64,000 nt of DNA from Bacillota bacterium (GCA_023436245.1 JAEZJZ010000115.1:12681-76680); one strand, 5' to 3'. Counted from the first letter of the stretch, positions 40,986 through 49,359 are shown. Notes: a model not told the origin generated them from the letters alone. A program made the numbers and translations.

Positions 40986-42797
40986 CTAGCGCAGGGCAAC
41001 CAGTCGCCGATACTCCCGGTCGAGCTCCTGGTACTCGGCTGATTCCGGGGAGAGCCCGGCCAGTTGACTGGCCAGTTCCGCCAGCCGCGTGCGCCGGATC
41101 GTGGCCTGTATCTCAACGTCTTCGCTTTCCCGGTCCCGTGCTTTGGCCTGCACGAAGTAACTGTAGTTGCCAGGATAACGCGTCAACTGGCCATGTTCCA
41201 GGTGGTCGACCAGATTGGCTACGCGGTCCAGGAAGTAGCGGTCATGGGAAACGAGCACCACCGCGCCGGGATAGTCCTGCAGCGCCTCTTCCAGTGTCTC
41301 GCGAGCGCGGATGTCCAAGTGGTTGGTCGGCTCATCCAGCACCAGCAAGTTGTGCGGCGAGACCAGCAGCTTGGCCAGACTGACGCGAGCCCGCTGCCCG
41401 GTGGAGAGGCTCTTGATCTGGCGCTCCACCTCGCGCTGGCGGAAGCCAAGGCGGGCCAGGATCAGCCAGGCTTCGCTCCTTTCCAGCCCGGGTATCTGCA
41501 GCAACTCTTCGATCAGGGTTAGCTCAGGGTTCAGGTCGTCGCGCTCTTGCGAGAAGTAGCCGACCGAAAGCGAAGGACTGGTCACGACCCTGCCGGAAAC
41601 AGGCAGCAGCTCCCCCAGCAGCAATCGGAGCAGAGTGCTCTTGCCGGACCCGTTATCCCCCACGATAGCGACCCGCTGCTCCGGCCGCAGTTGCCAGTTA
41701 ATCTGCCGGAGCACCGGCTGCTGTCCAAAGCTGAAGTCGACATTTTCCAGCAGACAGAGATTCTGGCTGCTGTGCTCCGTGGCATGAAAGCGGATGCCGA
41801 TCTCGTCCTTCTCCCACGGTTTGGCCACAGCGTCATCCAACTGCCTCTCCAAGCGGCTGGCCGTGGCTTTCGCGCGCTTGGCCATCTTCTTCGCCTTGGC
41901 GCGCAAGAAGTCTCCCTGCCCCGCCGCCTGATGAGCCGACTGAAACCACTGCATCTGTTTCCTGATCAGTTCCTGCAGCTTGCGTTTCTCAGCCTGATCC
42001 CGCTCATAGGCGGCCGACTGCGCCGCCAGGCGTTGTTCGTACTGCCTACGGTAAGCGGTGTAGTTGCCGACGTAGCTGGTCAGGCTCATGCGATCCAGCT
42101 CCCAAATGTGGGTGGCCACCTGGTCCAGGAAGTAGCGGTCGTGGGAGACCAGCACGATTGCCCCCTGGAACTCGTGCACCCAATCAGCCAACCATTGCAG
42201 TCCCGCCAAGTCGAGATAGTTCGTCGGTTCATCCAGCAGCAGCAACCGGGGTTGGTGCACCAGCGCCCGCGCCAGCGCCAGGCGGGTCTTCTGTCCGCCG
42301 CTGAGTAAATCCGGCGATTGCTGCCATTGATCGCGGAGCAGGCCCACCCGCTGCAGCGCCAGCTCCACCCCCAGATCGCTCTCGTAGCCACCGGCATGTT
42401 CATAGCGCTGCTGCAGGTCGCCGTAGGTCTGCAGCAGACTGGGCAACTGCTCGGGCCTCGCCGATGTCATGCGCTGTTCGAGCCGTCTCAGATTCGAGGC
42501 AATGGCGGCCAACTCTGTGAGAGCGCCACGCACGAACTCACGGGCGGTAGCAAACCCGCTTGTGTCGGTCTCCTGCGGCAAATAGGCGACGGCCAGATCG
42601 TTCTGGTAGAGCTGCAGCACACCCCGGTCGCTTGCCTCTAATCCTGCGATAATGCGAAGCAGAGTGCTCTTGCCCGCCCCATTGTCCCCTACCAGGCCGA
42701 TGATCTGCCCGGAGTTCACTTCTCCGCTCAAGTCGGAGAAAACCTGTTTGTCCCCATAGCCCTTGCTGAGGTTACTGAAGCGCAGATAAGTGGTCAT
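40986..42797 (-). CDS. ABC-F family ATPase
   Basis: A 603-residue soluble ABC-F protein with two ATPase domains and no membrane segments, a family of ribosome-associated factors that includes antibiotic-protection proteins. Domain 1: LVGDNGAGKSTLLRIIAG (Walker A), LLSGGQKTRLALARALVHQP (signature), LLLLDEPTNYLDLAGLQWLA. The interdomain linker is the long basic helical segment containing KRKLQELIRKQMQWFQSAHQ. Domain 2: IVGDNGSGKSTLLRLLLGEL, SLSTGQRARVSLAKLLVSPH, LLVLDEPTNHLDIRARETLE. The ATG has GGGAGGTGATCAC; the longer open frame upstream is leader RNA. The leader suggests regulated, perhaps drug-induced, expression. Confidence 0.93.
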   Translation of the reverse strand: MTTYLRFSNLSKGYGDKQVFSDLSGEVNSGQIIGLVGDNGAGKSTLLRIIAGLEASDRGVLQLYQNDLAVAYLPQETDTSGFATAREFVRGALTELAAIASNLRRLEQRMTSARPEQLPSLLQTYGDLQQRYEHAGGYESDLGVELALQRVGLLRDQWQQSPDLLSGGQKTRLALARALVHQPRLLLLDEPTNYLDLAGLQWLADWVHEFQGAIVLVSHDRYFLDQVATHIWELDRMSLTSYVGNYTAYRRQYEQRLAAQSAAYERDQAEKRKLQELIRKQMQWFQSAHQAAGQGDFLRAKAKKMAKRAKATASRLERQLDDAVAKPWEKDEIGIRFHATEHSSQNLCLLENVDFSFGQQPVLRQINWQLRPEQRVAIVGDNGSGKSTLLRLLLGELLPVSGRVVTSPSLSVGYFSQERDDLNPELTLIEELLQIPGLERSEAWLILARLGFRQREVERQIKSLSTGQRARVSLAKLLVSPHNLLVLDEPTNHLDIRARETLEEALQDYPGAVVLVSHDRYFLDRVANLVDHLEHGQLTRYPGNYSYFVQAKARDRESEDVEIQATIRRTRLAELASQLAGLSPESAEYQELDREYRRLVALR

Positions 42798-43143
42798 GTG
42801 ATCACCTCCCGAAAAATGAAAACTCCCTGGGCGTGATGCCGAGGGAGGCGCTTCTGCAGACAAACAGCAACCGTCCACCGATTGCGGCACAAGCCACTTC
42901 CTGCAACCAGGAACAGCTTGACTGAGATCGCAACCCAGGGTTGCTGACCGCAGCCTGCCAAAATCGGAGACAGAGCCTTCACACAGAAGGGTATGGCAAA
43001 AGAGCGCCATGCCTCAGACGGCATCACGAACTAAACGCAACGGTTCAGTGGGCGCTCTCCTTCATTGGACTACTCACCATTCCCAAGCGGCGCCCCTTGA
43101 AGCCAGGGGGTCGCGCGTGACTTGGGTTCCTTTCAAGATTATA
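42798..43143 (-). promoter_or_regulatory. Structured attenuator-type leader of the ABC-F gene
   Basis: A perfect TATAAT (plus-strand ATTATA at 43138-43143) gives a leader of about 335 nt. Visible parts in order: a CCCAAG/CTTGGG-closed stem-loop (43082-43126); a 6-codon upstream ORF MKESAH (43045-43065) with GGTGAG as ribosome site; a GAGCGCC/GGCGCTC long-range stem (43051-43057 with 43002-43008) that would bury the end of that ORF; a type A head; and a terminator hairpin (42823-42847, CTCCCT/AGGGAG) with TTTTCATTTTT running directly into the ABC-F ribosome site. This layout matches translation-dependent attenuation known for some ABC-F resistance genes. A good -35 was not found. Confidence 0.6.
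42811..42848 (-). terminator. Attenuator terminator immediately before the ABC-F ribosome site
   Basis: A 6-bp CTCCCT/AGGGAG stem, one mismatch, 3 more pairs and a 5-nt loop, then TTTTCATTTTT and at once CGGGAGGTGATCACATG. A terminator placed inside the 5' leader of a gene points to premature-termination control. Confidence 0.65.
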
Positions 43144-43216
43144 TTCATTCTAGCAGAGATGCCGGCTTAGAGAAAAGGTACAGTTCCTTTCACAGGCAGT
43201 ACGCTTGCGTACGGAC

Positions 43217-43520
43217 TGTTCAGTTTGTGCTCCGTAGAGGCTCGGCATGCCGAGCCGATCCCTGTCCCGCAGCATGCGAGACTGTTCAAAAAGTCGCCCT
43301 TCGCTAGGTGTACCGGCGCCGACGCCAAAACTAAGAGGCTGCGGGCGCCATGCATGGCGCCCCTACAGGACTATGAGCATGCCCGTAGGGTCGCATGCAT
43401 GCGACCCGGTTACATACGGTTTGCCACAGCCGTTCTGGGCCCCGGCTCGTGTGCGCCGATTCGCCACAAGGGACAAATCGAACAGTCTCGCATGCTGTGG
43501 GAGCTACGCTAAGGAGAAGT
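43217..43520. repeat. Type B and type C repeat cluster upstream of the ABC-F leader
   Basis: A type B unit (CTCCGTAGAGGCTCGGCATG, CCGAGCCGATCCCTGTCCCG, CAGCATGCGAGACTGTTC) is followed by a type C unit (TGCATGGCGCCCCTAC, core, GCCCGTAGGGTCGCATGCAT, GCGACCCG). The other half of type B then appears (GAACAGTCTCGCATGCTGTG, GGAGCTACGCTAAGGAG), as though type C had inserted into type B. No gene is visible here. Confidence 0.75.
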
Positions 43521-43574
43521 GCGACCTTCTGAGCAATCTTGCGTGCAGTCGACTCGCGCTGCGGAGAACCGCGC

Positions 43575-44654
43575 TCAGCGCAACAGCCTGCCCAGAATCT
43601 CCTGCCACCCCGAAGGCAGATCAGTTGTCACCAGTGGCTGACCTACCTCCGGCAACAAGACCCACCGGGTCACTCCGCTCCTTGCTTTCTTGTCCTGCTG
43701 CACCAACTGCAGCATCCGGGCGAGATCCAGTCCGGGGGCGGTCACCGGCAATCCAAACCGCAGTAGCATTGACCGCGCTGCTTCAAACACAGACGCATCC
43801 AAGCCGTGGTGCAGGGAGAGCTCCAAGGCAAAGCAAAGCCCGACGCTGACAGCCTGCCCGTGGCTGTAGGCATGACTCGCCAGTTCCTCGATAGCGTGAC
43901 CGATAGTGTGGCCGAGGTTGAGTACCCGTCGCTCGCCCAGGTCCTCCGGGTCACGGCTGACGATGGCCGCTTTATACGCCAGACAGCGTTCAATCACAGA
44001 CGTGAGTATGGCTGAATCCCGCCCAAGCAGTGCGGCCTGCACGTGGACAAGGAAATTCCAAAAGTCCGGCCCTGCCAACAGCGCCGTCTTCACCACTTCC
44101 GCCAGCCCGGCGGCATACTCCTCCTCCGGCAATGACGAGAGCAGAATGGGGTCGACCAAGACCAAACGCGGGTGCTTGAACACCCCGACCAGATTTTTCA
44201 TGCCCAGATGATTGACGGCTGCCTTGCCGCCGATGGAGCTATCCACCTGCGCCAGAAGAGTCGTTGGCACTTGCACCAAAGGTATGCCCCGCTGCCAGCT
44301 GCCTGCCACCAGGCCAGCCTGATCTCCGACCACCCCGCCGCCGAGCGAAATGATGGTCGTGGACCGATCAGCACCAGTGGCCTTGAGCATGCCAAAGATC
44401 TTGCTCCAGGTGGAGAAACTCTTATACTGCTCCCCCACCGGTAGCTCGACGATGTCCACGACGAAACCCTCGGTCTGCAGCATCTGCTCCAGATCCTGAC
44501 CGTAGAGCCGATTCACGGCCTGATCGGTGATGATCACCACTTTGGGCCCGAGTCCCGAACCGCGCAGCTGTTCCGCCAGTTCAGCCATGATTCCAGGTTG
44601 CACCAAAATATGGTAATTCACCTCGGAGGTGAACCTGACGCTTGCCTTAGCCAC
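43575..44654 (-). CDS. aroB: 3-dehydroquinate synthase
   Basis: A 359-residue AroB, the NAD- and zinc-dependent second enzyme of the shikimate pathway. Motifs in order: VVIITDQAVNRLYGQDLEQM, TTIISLGGGVVGDQAGLVAG, VQVPTTLLAQVDSSIGGKAA, HPRLVLVDPILLSSLPEEEY, AAGLAEVVKTALLAG, and the zinc-binding LNLGHTIGHAIEELASHAYS and SHGQAVSVGL. The GTG start follows GAGAAGGTAGTT and lies next to the aroK stop codon. It is the last gene of the pilus-shikimate transcription unit. Confidence 0.96.
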   Translation of the reverse strand: MAKASVRFTSEVNYHILVQPGIMAELAEQLRGSGLGPKVVIITDQAVNRLYGQDLEQMLQTEGFVVDIVELPVGEQYKSFSTWSKIFGMLKATGADRSTTIISLGGGVVGDQAGLVAGSWQRGIPLVQVPTTLLAQVDSSIGGKAAVNHLGMKNLVGVFKHPRLVLVDPILLSSLPEEEYAAGLAEVVKTALLAGPDFWNFLVHVQAALLGRDSAILTSVIERCLAYKAAIVSRDPEDLGERRVLNLGHTIGHAIEELASHAYSHGQAVSVGLCFALELSLHHGLDASVFEAARSMLLRFGLPVTAPGLDLARMLQLVQQDKKARSGVTRWVLLPEVGQPLVTTDLPSGWQEILGRLLR

Positions 44655-44656
44655 AA

Positions 44657-45190
44657 CTACCTTCTCCCTTCAATCGCCCTCAGGTGCCGCATAATCTCAG
44701 CCACAGCCTGCCCGGGTGACAAGCCGTCGATCGCCAGCGTGACGTCGGCAACTTGCCGATAACTCGCCTCCCGCTCGCGCATCAGCCGTCTGACCACCCC
44801 CGGCCAGTCCTCGCTTTGCAGCAACGGCCGGTTCTGCCGACGACTGTAGCGCAGCCGCTCGACCAAATGGTCCGTGGACATGGATAACCAGACCACCGGC
44901 CCGATGCGTTTGAGCAAAGCCAGGTTTTCGGCTTGCACGATAATGCCGCCGCCGCAGGCTATCACTGCCGGCCTGGGTCGATCGGCCAACTCCACCAGCA
45001 GCGCGGTTTCCATCGCCCGGAAAGCCGACTCACCCTGGGAGGCGAAGATCTCACTGATAGTCTGTCCCGCCCGATGCTCGATCTCGCGGTCGGTGTCCAG
45101 AAAAGCGCGGCTCAGCTTACGCGCGAGGATGCGGCCAATCGTCGTCTTGCCTGAACCCATCATGCCAATCAGCACCACACTTCTGACCAA
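44657..45190 (-). CDS. aroK: Shikimate kinase
   Basis: A 177-residue shikimate kinase (AroK/AroL). The P-loop is VVLIGMMGSGKTTIGRILAR, the shikimate-binding DTDREIEHRAGQTISEIFAS and GESAFRAMETALLVEL follow, then VIACGGGIIVQAENLALLKR and the lid and adenine region (RPLLQSEDWPGVVRRLMRER). The start is a TTG with GGAGGGG six bases upstream. It directly precedes aroB. Three type A repeats separate it from the upstream minor pilin gene, so it may have its own expression level. Confidence 0.95.
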   Translation of the reverse strand: MVRSVVLIGMMGSGKTTIGRILARKLSRAFLDTDREIEHRAGQTISEIFASQGESAFRAMETALLVELADRPRPAVIACGGGIIVQAENLALLKRIGPVVWLSMSTDHLVERLRYSRRQNRPLLQSEDWPGVVRRLMREREASYRQVADVTLAIDGLSPGQAVAEIMRHLRAIEGRR

Positions 45191-45202
45191 GCCGCACCCC
45201 TC

Positions 45203-45410
45203 CCAGCGGCACAGAGTGCCGCGATCTCCAATAAAAGCGATAGTTGCGCAGCAGCTATCGGCTTGTACCTCCCAGCAACATGAAATGTTGCGATCTCCAA
45301 TAAAAGCGATAGTTGCGCAGCAACTATCGGCTTGTACCTCCCAGCAACATGAAACGTTGCGATCTTCAATAAGAGCGATGGTTGCGCAGCAACTATTAGC
45401 TTGTATACCT
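45203..45410. repeat. Type A repeat, three tandem copies
   Basis: Three units of 67 to 70 bp stand head to tail with heads GGCACAGAGTGCC, GCAACATGAAATGTTGC and GCAACATGAAACGTTGC, linkers GATCTCCAATAAAAGCGATA, inner pairs AGTTGCGCAGCAACT and tails CGGCTTGTACC. Period and spacing exclude CRISPR: there are no unique spacers. The first unit ends near the aroK ribosome site. Confidence 0.9.
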
Positions 45411-45414
45411 AGAC

Positions 45415-45882
45415 TTATTCTCTCCCGATGCTACCGTCGGCAAAAACGTAGATACTGGTCTTAACTCCACCGCTCAGAACCAGTGGAATCCGAAAGGGCA
45501 GGCTCCCTCCGCCAACAGTCACATGTCCATCGGAATGAAAGGTAATCAAGCGACCGGTGACACCACTGAATCCATTGTCCAGTCGTACCCCGTCCGGCCA
45601 GACAACATGCCGATCCGGTGCCGTGTACACGTCCTTCTTGCCGTAGAAGAAACTAATCCCGCTGCTGAAAACTTTGATGCTCCACTCTTCCCCGGAGATC
45701 CGCTCTAGGTCGCGAGTCTGCTCTATTTCGGTTACCGCGATCTGCAGCGCCACTTCCTGCGCTCTCGCCATGACTCTATGCATGGTTTGGTTAACTGTCA
45801 GGCCAATGAGCAGAGCCAAGATCGCCAGTACTACCAATAACTCAATCAGCGTAAAACCAGATCGGGCTGTTCTACGTCCCAT
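45415..45882 (-). CDS. Type IV pilus minor pilin/pseudopilin (GspH-like)
   Basis: A 155-residue prepilin. The type III signal sequence MGRRTARSGFTLIELLVVLA has the Gly/Phe cleavage site and the +5 glutamate expected by PilD. A long N-terminal helix follows (MARAQEVALQIAVTEIEQTR) and then a beta-rich globular domain (LITFHSDGHVTVGGGSL, KTSIYVFADGSIG) of the GspH/FimT type. The internal ATG is chosen because the upstream frame is only the antisense of aroE's end. Its start overlaps the aroE 3' end by 11 nt. Confidence 0.88.
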   Translation of the reverse strand: MGRRTARSGFTLIELLVVLAILALLIGLTVNQTMHRVMARAQEVALQIAVTEIEQTRDLERISGEEWSIKVFSSGISFFYGKKDVYTAPDRHVVWPDGVRLDNGFSGVTGRLITFHSDGHVTVGGGSLPFRIPLVLSGGVKTSIYVFADGSIGRE

Positions 45883-46807
45883 GTTGAGCCGCACCGGCCA
45901 TCCGCATGGCTCGGCGCATCTCGCTGATTGGAGCCTCCCTGCCTGTCCAGATGCTAAACGCGTGTGCAGCTTGCCAGAGCAACATCCCCTCGCCAGAGAG
46001 CGTGCGCCAGCCATGCGCCACCGCTTCGGCGAGAAAACCATCAATCATCTGCCCATAGGCCAAATCCACTGCCCACCCAGACGAACGAGACCAGAACTCG
46101 GCACCACTGATGCCAAAAGACTCCCAAGGGTTCTGACTGGATGTGCAGTTCATCACTAGGGATACCTGAGCAGCTAGGAGCCACAGTTCATCACCGGTGA
46201 TGACTCGCACTGAGGTGTGCTGGCCCGAGCAGGACGGGGAGCAAATATGCCTCCCCCTTGCCTCCCGCTCCGGCAGCCTGGCACAAGCCTTGGATTCAGA
46301 CCGCTCGAAGCTGCTCGACAACTCAGCGGCCAACTTTATCGCCCGCTCAGCTGTGCGGTTCAGTAAGTAGAGCCTTTGCATGCCTGCATCAAGCAGTGCC
46401 TGACAGACAGCGCGAGCCGCACCTCCGGCTCCGATCACTAAAGCGGCCTGCCCCTGCGGAACGACTCCAGCTTCGCGCAGGCTGGATGTGAAGCCGGAAG
46501 TATCTGTGTTATGCCCGATCAGCTGGCCGCCAGACTTTTCGACTGTGTTCACCGCGCCGACTGCGAGCGCTGACGGCGCCAAACAATCGAGCAGCGGAAT
46601 GATGCTCTGCTTCAGCGGCACAGTCACATTCCAGCCGCCGACATCTGATCGCGACCTCAGTTCAGTGACTCGCTCAAGTAGGCGTTCGGGCTCCGTCGGC
46701 CATAGCAAATAGGCAGCTTCCAGCCCAAGGGCTTCGTAAGCTGCCTGATGTATCGCCGGGGAAAGGCTGTATCGCAATGGGTATCCCAAGAGTCCGTAGA
46801 CAACCAT
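45872..46807 (-). CDS. aroE: Shikimate dehydrogenase with an in-frame insertion
   Basis: A 311-residue AroE, NADPH-dependent fourth enzyme of the shikimate pathway. The substrate domain shows GLLGYPLRYSLSPAIHQAAY, NVTVPLK (catalytic Lys) and AVNTVEKSGGQLIGHNTDTS (Asp). The Rossmann motif is LVIGAGGAARAVCQALLDAG, followed by LLNRTAERAIKLAAEL, then VMNCTSSQNPW and GEGMLLWQAAHAFSIWTGR. Between the NRT strand and the next one lies an extra segment of about 34 residues (FERSESKACARLPEREARGR and onward) not expected in this family, which normally has 270 to 290 residues. It sits between the pilus genes and the minor pilin. Confidence 0.92.
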   Translation of the reverse strand: MVVYGLLGYPLRYSLSPAIHQAAYEALGLEAAYLLWPTEPERLLERVTELRSRSDVGGWNVTVPLKQSIIPLLDCLAPSALAVGAVNTVEKSGGQLIGHNTDTSGFTSSLREAGVVPQGQAALVIGAGGAARAVCQALLDAGMQRLYLLNRTAERAIKLAAELSSSFERSESKACARLPEREARGRHICSPSCSGQHTSVRVITGDELWLLAAQVSLVMNCTSSQNPWESFGISGAEFWSRSSGWAVDLAYGQMIDGFLAEAVAHGWRTLSGEGMLLWQAAHAFSIWTGREAPISEMRRAMRMAGAAQHGT

Positions 46808-46830
46808 GCTCTATCTCTCCCAATACGTCT

Positions 46831-48228
46831 CTATCTGGTCGGCGCCCAAATCTGGTCACCGAAATCGATGCTAGCGCCGCCTCCGCCTGTCAAGCCATTG
46901 TAGAAGCCGCTGACTCCGCTGTCATAGCGGATACTGCCGGTACCGGTCAGCTTGGCATACTTACAGATCACAGCGCCGGTCACCTTGGCGCTGCCACTGA
47001 TATTGACGTCCGCCTGTGGAGCATAGACCAGAGTGACACCCGCAGCACCGTCGCCGGACAAGTCTACCTCGTCACCACCGGTCACGATATGGCCTGCCAT
47101 GCGGCCCGAACCGGTGATTTTGACATCAGCAGTTGCTGCTTGGATGGAGCCGTTGAAAGCGCCGGCGCCGGAGAGATTGAAGTCTTTGGTCCCGTTGTAG
47201 AAGATGCTCACCTTATCGGGCGAACCGCTGGCATTGAGCGTCCCACTGCCAGAGATGTCGAAAGTGTTATCGATATAGAGAGACAGCTTACCCGAACCAA
47301 CAATCACCAACTTGCCGGAACCGTGTATCTTCAAGCTGTTGGTGCGGATCACGCGCTCGCCGCTACCAACTTCTATGCGCAGCTCGCTCTTCACATCGAT
47401 GCTGGGGTAATACCCGTCCTCGGTGATGAAGTGAGGCGGAGAAGGCCACCAATCGGCGTCCATGCTTGGTTTGGTGGGCAGGTTGGGAAAACTGGGCATC
47501 TGCGGATCAGGGTACACCCGCTTGGCGGTGAGGTTCTTGACTGTTCCGGTCATCGCGTCGCCTAAGAAGCGATTATTGGGCAGATCAATCACGGTGCTCG
47601 CACTCGCACCGGGCCCTATTGTCAGGTCTCCCTGCAGAGAGCAGGACCAGTCCAGGTCGACAGTGTCTGAACCGGTTGCATTAGTGACGGCATTGCCAAC
47701 GATCAGCGGACTACCCTGCATGCGGAAGCCATCTCCCGCGAACAAGGCCATGTCCAAAGGTGGAGCACTGCCCCCGCCTCCGGTGCCACCGGACCCGCCA
47801 CTTCCACCGGATCCATCAGTCAGCAGCGGAAAGGTGATTCTTGTTCCCTTGGCCAGTCCGGTCGTGCCGCCTACGATGCCGTTGGACTCCAGCCTGATGC
47901 CGAAGGTACCATCACCATTGTCAATCAGGTAAGCAGATGCGTCGTAGTCCCCGGGACCGTAGTTGTCTCGACTGACAGTGGCAAAGGGGCTGGCTATGCC
48001 GTCAGCCGGCATCCACCCTTCCCCGACAAGACGCTGCAACTCCTTCAGGGCCTCCACCTTGACATGCTGAATGCCGGCCTCGGCCAGGTAGAAAGCCTGC
48101 GCATCCATCTGGTCGTTGATTGCAGCCTTGTTTTCAACTTGAGCAGCCTGCAATACCGGCACTCCCACCAGGAGGGAAAAGCCGATGATCATCAGCACGC
48201 CCATCAACACGCTGCCTCTTTGATTCAT
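46831..48228 (-). CDS. PilX N-terminal domain pilus-assembly protein with polymer-like C-terminus
   Basis: A 465-residue protein. The N-terminal helix (GSVLMGVLMIIGFSLLVGVP) and AAINDQMDAQAFYLAEAGIQ match the PilX N-terminal domain, where QAFYLAEAG is diagnostic. A flexible Gly/Ser linker (DGSGGSGGSGGTGGGGSAPP) follows. The C-terminal 250 residues are a repeat-rich beta-helix-like region with regularly spaced SGSG and GSGK turns (LKIHGSGKLVIVGSGKLSLY, DISGSGTLNASG, ADVNISGSAKVTGAV), as in bactofilin or DUF7305-type proteins. It is probably a surface or minor pilus component. The ATG behind GGGAGGTGAGTGAT is chosen; it overlaps the pilO stop. Confidence 0.82.
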   Translation of the reverse strand: MNQRGSVLMGVLMIIGFSLLVGVPVLQAAQVENKAAINDQMDAQAFYLAEAGIQHVKVEALKELQRLVGEGWMPADGIASPFATVSRDNYGPGDYDASAYLIDNGDGTFGIRLESNGIVGGTTGLAKGTRITFPLLTDGSGGSGGSGGTGGGGSAPPLDMALFAGDGFRMQGSPLIVGNAVTNATGSDTVDLDWSCSLQGDLTIGPGASASTVIDLPNNRFLGDAMTGTVKNLTAKRVYPDPQMPSFPNLPTKPSMDADWWPSPPHFITEDGYYPSIDVKSELRIEVGSGERVIRTNSLKIHGSGKLVIVGSGKLSLYIDNTFDISGSGTLNASGSPDKVSIFYNGTKDFNLSGAGAFNGSIQAATADVKITGSGRMAGHIVTGGDEVDLSGDGAAGVTLVYAPQADVNISGSAKVTGAVICKYAKLTGTGSIRYDSGVSGFYNGLTGGGGASIDFGDQIWAPTR

Positions 48229-48233
48229 ATCAC

Positions 48234-48791
48234 TCACCTCCCGAAAGGAATGGTCCGTGAGTAGCTCTCCGACTCGCCAGCTGGCGCTTGTCCCCAGGTG
48301 ACCTTGGTCTGCAACTTCAAGTTGTAACGGCCGTCGTCGCTGGGAGAAAGCTCAAGCACGGTCGGAATGAAACTTGGAGATTGCTCCAGTTCCTCTATGA
48401 TTATTTTCGCACTGTTATAGTCGGTGGACAAGATGGTTATGGTAAGTTGATCCGGCTTAATTTCCAGACTATTCACGAAGTTGCTGCGGCCGCTCAGCCC
48501 AACCAGCAGATCGATCACGTCCTTGCCGTGGGAGATCGGGTCAAACAGCGCCTGCAGTTCCGTTTGTTCAGCCTTCAGTTTCTGCAGTGCCTCAGTGGTC
48601 TGAGCATCGCGCAACTGCATGGCATGGCGCTCAACCAACTGCTGCTCTGCGGCCGATAGTTGCTCCTTCAAGCTAATCAGGGAATCGTTCAAGGGGGTGA
48701 AGAGCAGGTAATACCAAGCTACCCCCAGGCTAAGCGCAACCAACACCAACAACAGCACCAACTCACGCGGGCTCGCCTTCAACTTCAACAT
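48234..48791 (-). CDS. pilO: Type IV pilus inner-membrane protein PilO
   Basis: A 185-residue PilO-type protein. A short cytosolic N-terminus and one membrane helix (ELVLLLVLVALSLGVAWYYL) precede a periplasm-equivalent coiled coil (SLISLKEQLSAAEQQLVERH) and a ferredoxin-like domain (FVNSLEIKPDQLTITILSTD, then YNSAKIIIEELEQSPSFIPT). It pairs with PilN to form the alignment complex with PilM. The ATG has AAGGAGCCGAGTGAT upstream. It follows pilN with a one-base gap. Confidence 0.87.
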   Translation of the reverse strand: MLKLKASPRELVLLLVLVALSLGVAWYYLLFTPLNDSLISLKEQLSAAEQQLVERHAMQLRDAQTTEALQKLKAEQTELQALFDPISHGKDVIDLLVGLSGRSNFVNSLEIKPDQLTITILSTDYNSAKIIIEELEQSPSFIPTVLELSPSDDGRYNLKLQTKVTWGQAPAGESESYSRTIPFGR

Positions 48792-48792
48792 A

Positions 48793-49359
48793 TCACTCGG
48801 CTCCTTTGTAGCTGAAGGAGATGCTGAAGGTGTATCCGGTAATGGTCACGACGAACTCCTGCTCGCCAACTGTCTCCTCAAAACCATTGAGTGCACTCAT
48901 CTGCACGTCCTCCACCGAGGCACTCTGGGTCAGGTTCTGGTGGAAGAGACCGATGGGCGCGAGGTCGGTGCTGCGGCAGCTCACCTGTACCCTGTTCTCG
49001 CTGATGCCGACTTGCAGTGCTTCGACCTGTGGGGGCAGCAAGCTTGCGAGGAGATCCAGCGCCGGAACCATCGTCTCGGTGATATTCGTCTCCAGTAAGC
49101 CGCGCAACTCTGCCACCTTGCCATTCAGAAAGCTGACCTGCTCCACTCGCTGCGCCACCGGCTCCAGCGCCTGCACCTGCTGCTGCACCTGGTCCAGCGA
49201 CGCTTGCATCGCTTGCTTCTCGGTGTACACCCAGGCGTAGAGACCGCCCAGGACCAACACCCAGAGGAGAACCGCCACCAACAGCAGTCTGGGCAGCGAG
49301 GATACGAGCTGTTCCCGGCGTCTGATCTTCAGATCCGGCAGTAAATCAATGGGATGCAT
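48793..49359 (-). CDS. pilN: Type IV pilus inner-membrane protein PilN
   Basis: A 188-residue PilN. The N-terminus MHPIDLLPDLKIRRREQLVS holds the conserved (I/N)LLP motif that binds PilM. One membrane helix follows (LPRLLLVAVLLWVLVLGGLY), then a coiled coil (SLDQVQQQVQALEPVAQRVE) and a ferredoxin-like domain (ALDLLASLLPPQVEALQVGI). The ATG with GGGGGAGGTGGCAGCCA upstream lies within the end of pilM; the longer frame is antisense to nothing useful and lacks a ribosome site. Confidence 0.9.
   Translation of the reverse strand: MHPIDLLPDLKIRRREQLVSSLPRLLLVAVLLWVLVLGGLYAWVYTEKQAMQASLDQVQQQVQALEPVAQRVEQVSFLNGKVAELRGLLETNITETMVPALDLLASLLPPQVEALQVGISENRVQVSCRSTDLAPIGLFHQNLTQSASVEDVQMSALNGFEETVGEQEFVVTITGYTFSISFSYKGAE

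Noticed and set aside
42798..43010. 71-codon N-terminal extension of the ABC-F protein
   Set aside because: The extension covers the leader's terminator and stems, and the family starts at MTTYLRFSNLSKGYG with an excellent ribosome site.
45203..45410. CRISPR array
   Set aside because: The three repeats are directly adjacent with no unique spacers, each unit is an internal double hairpin, and there are no cas genes.
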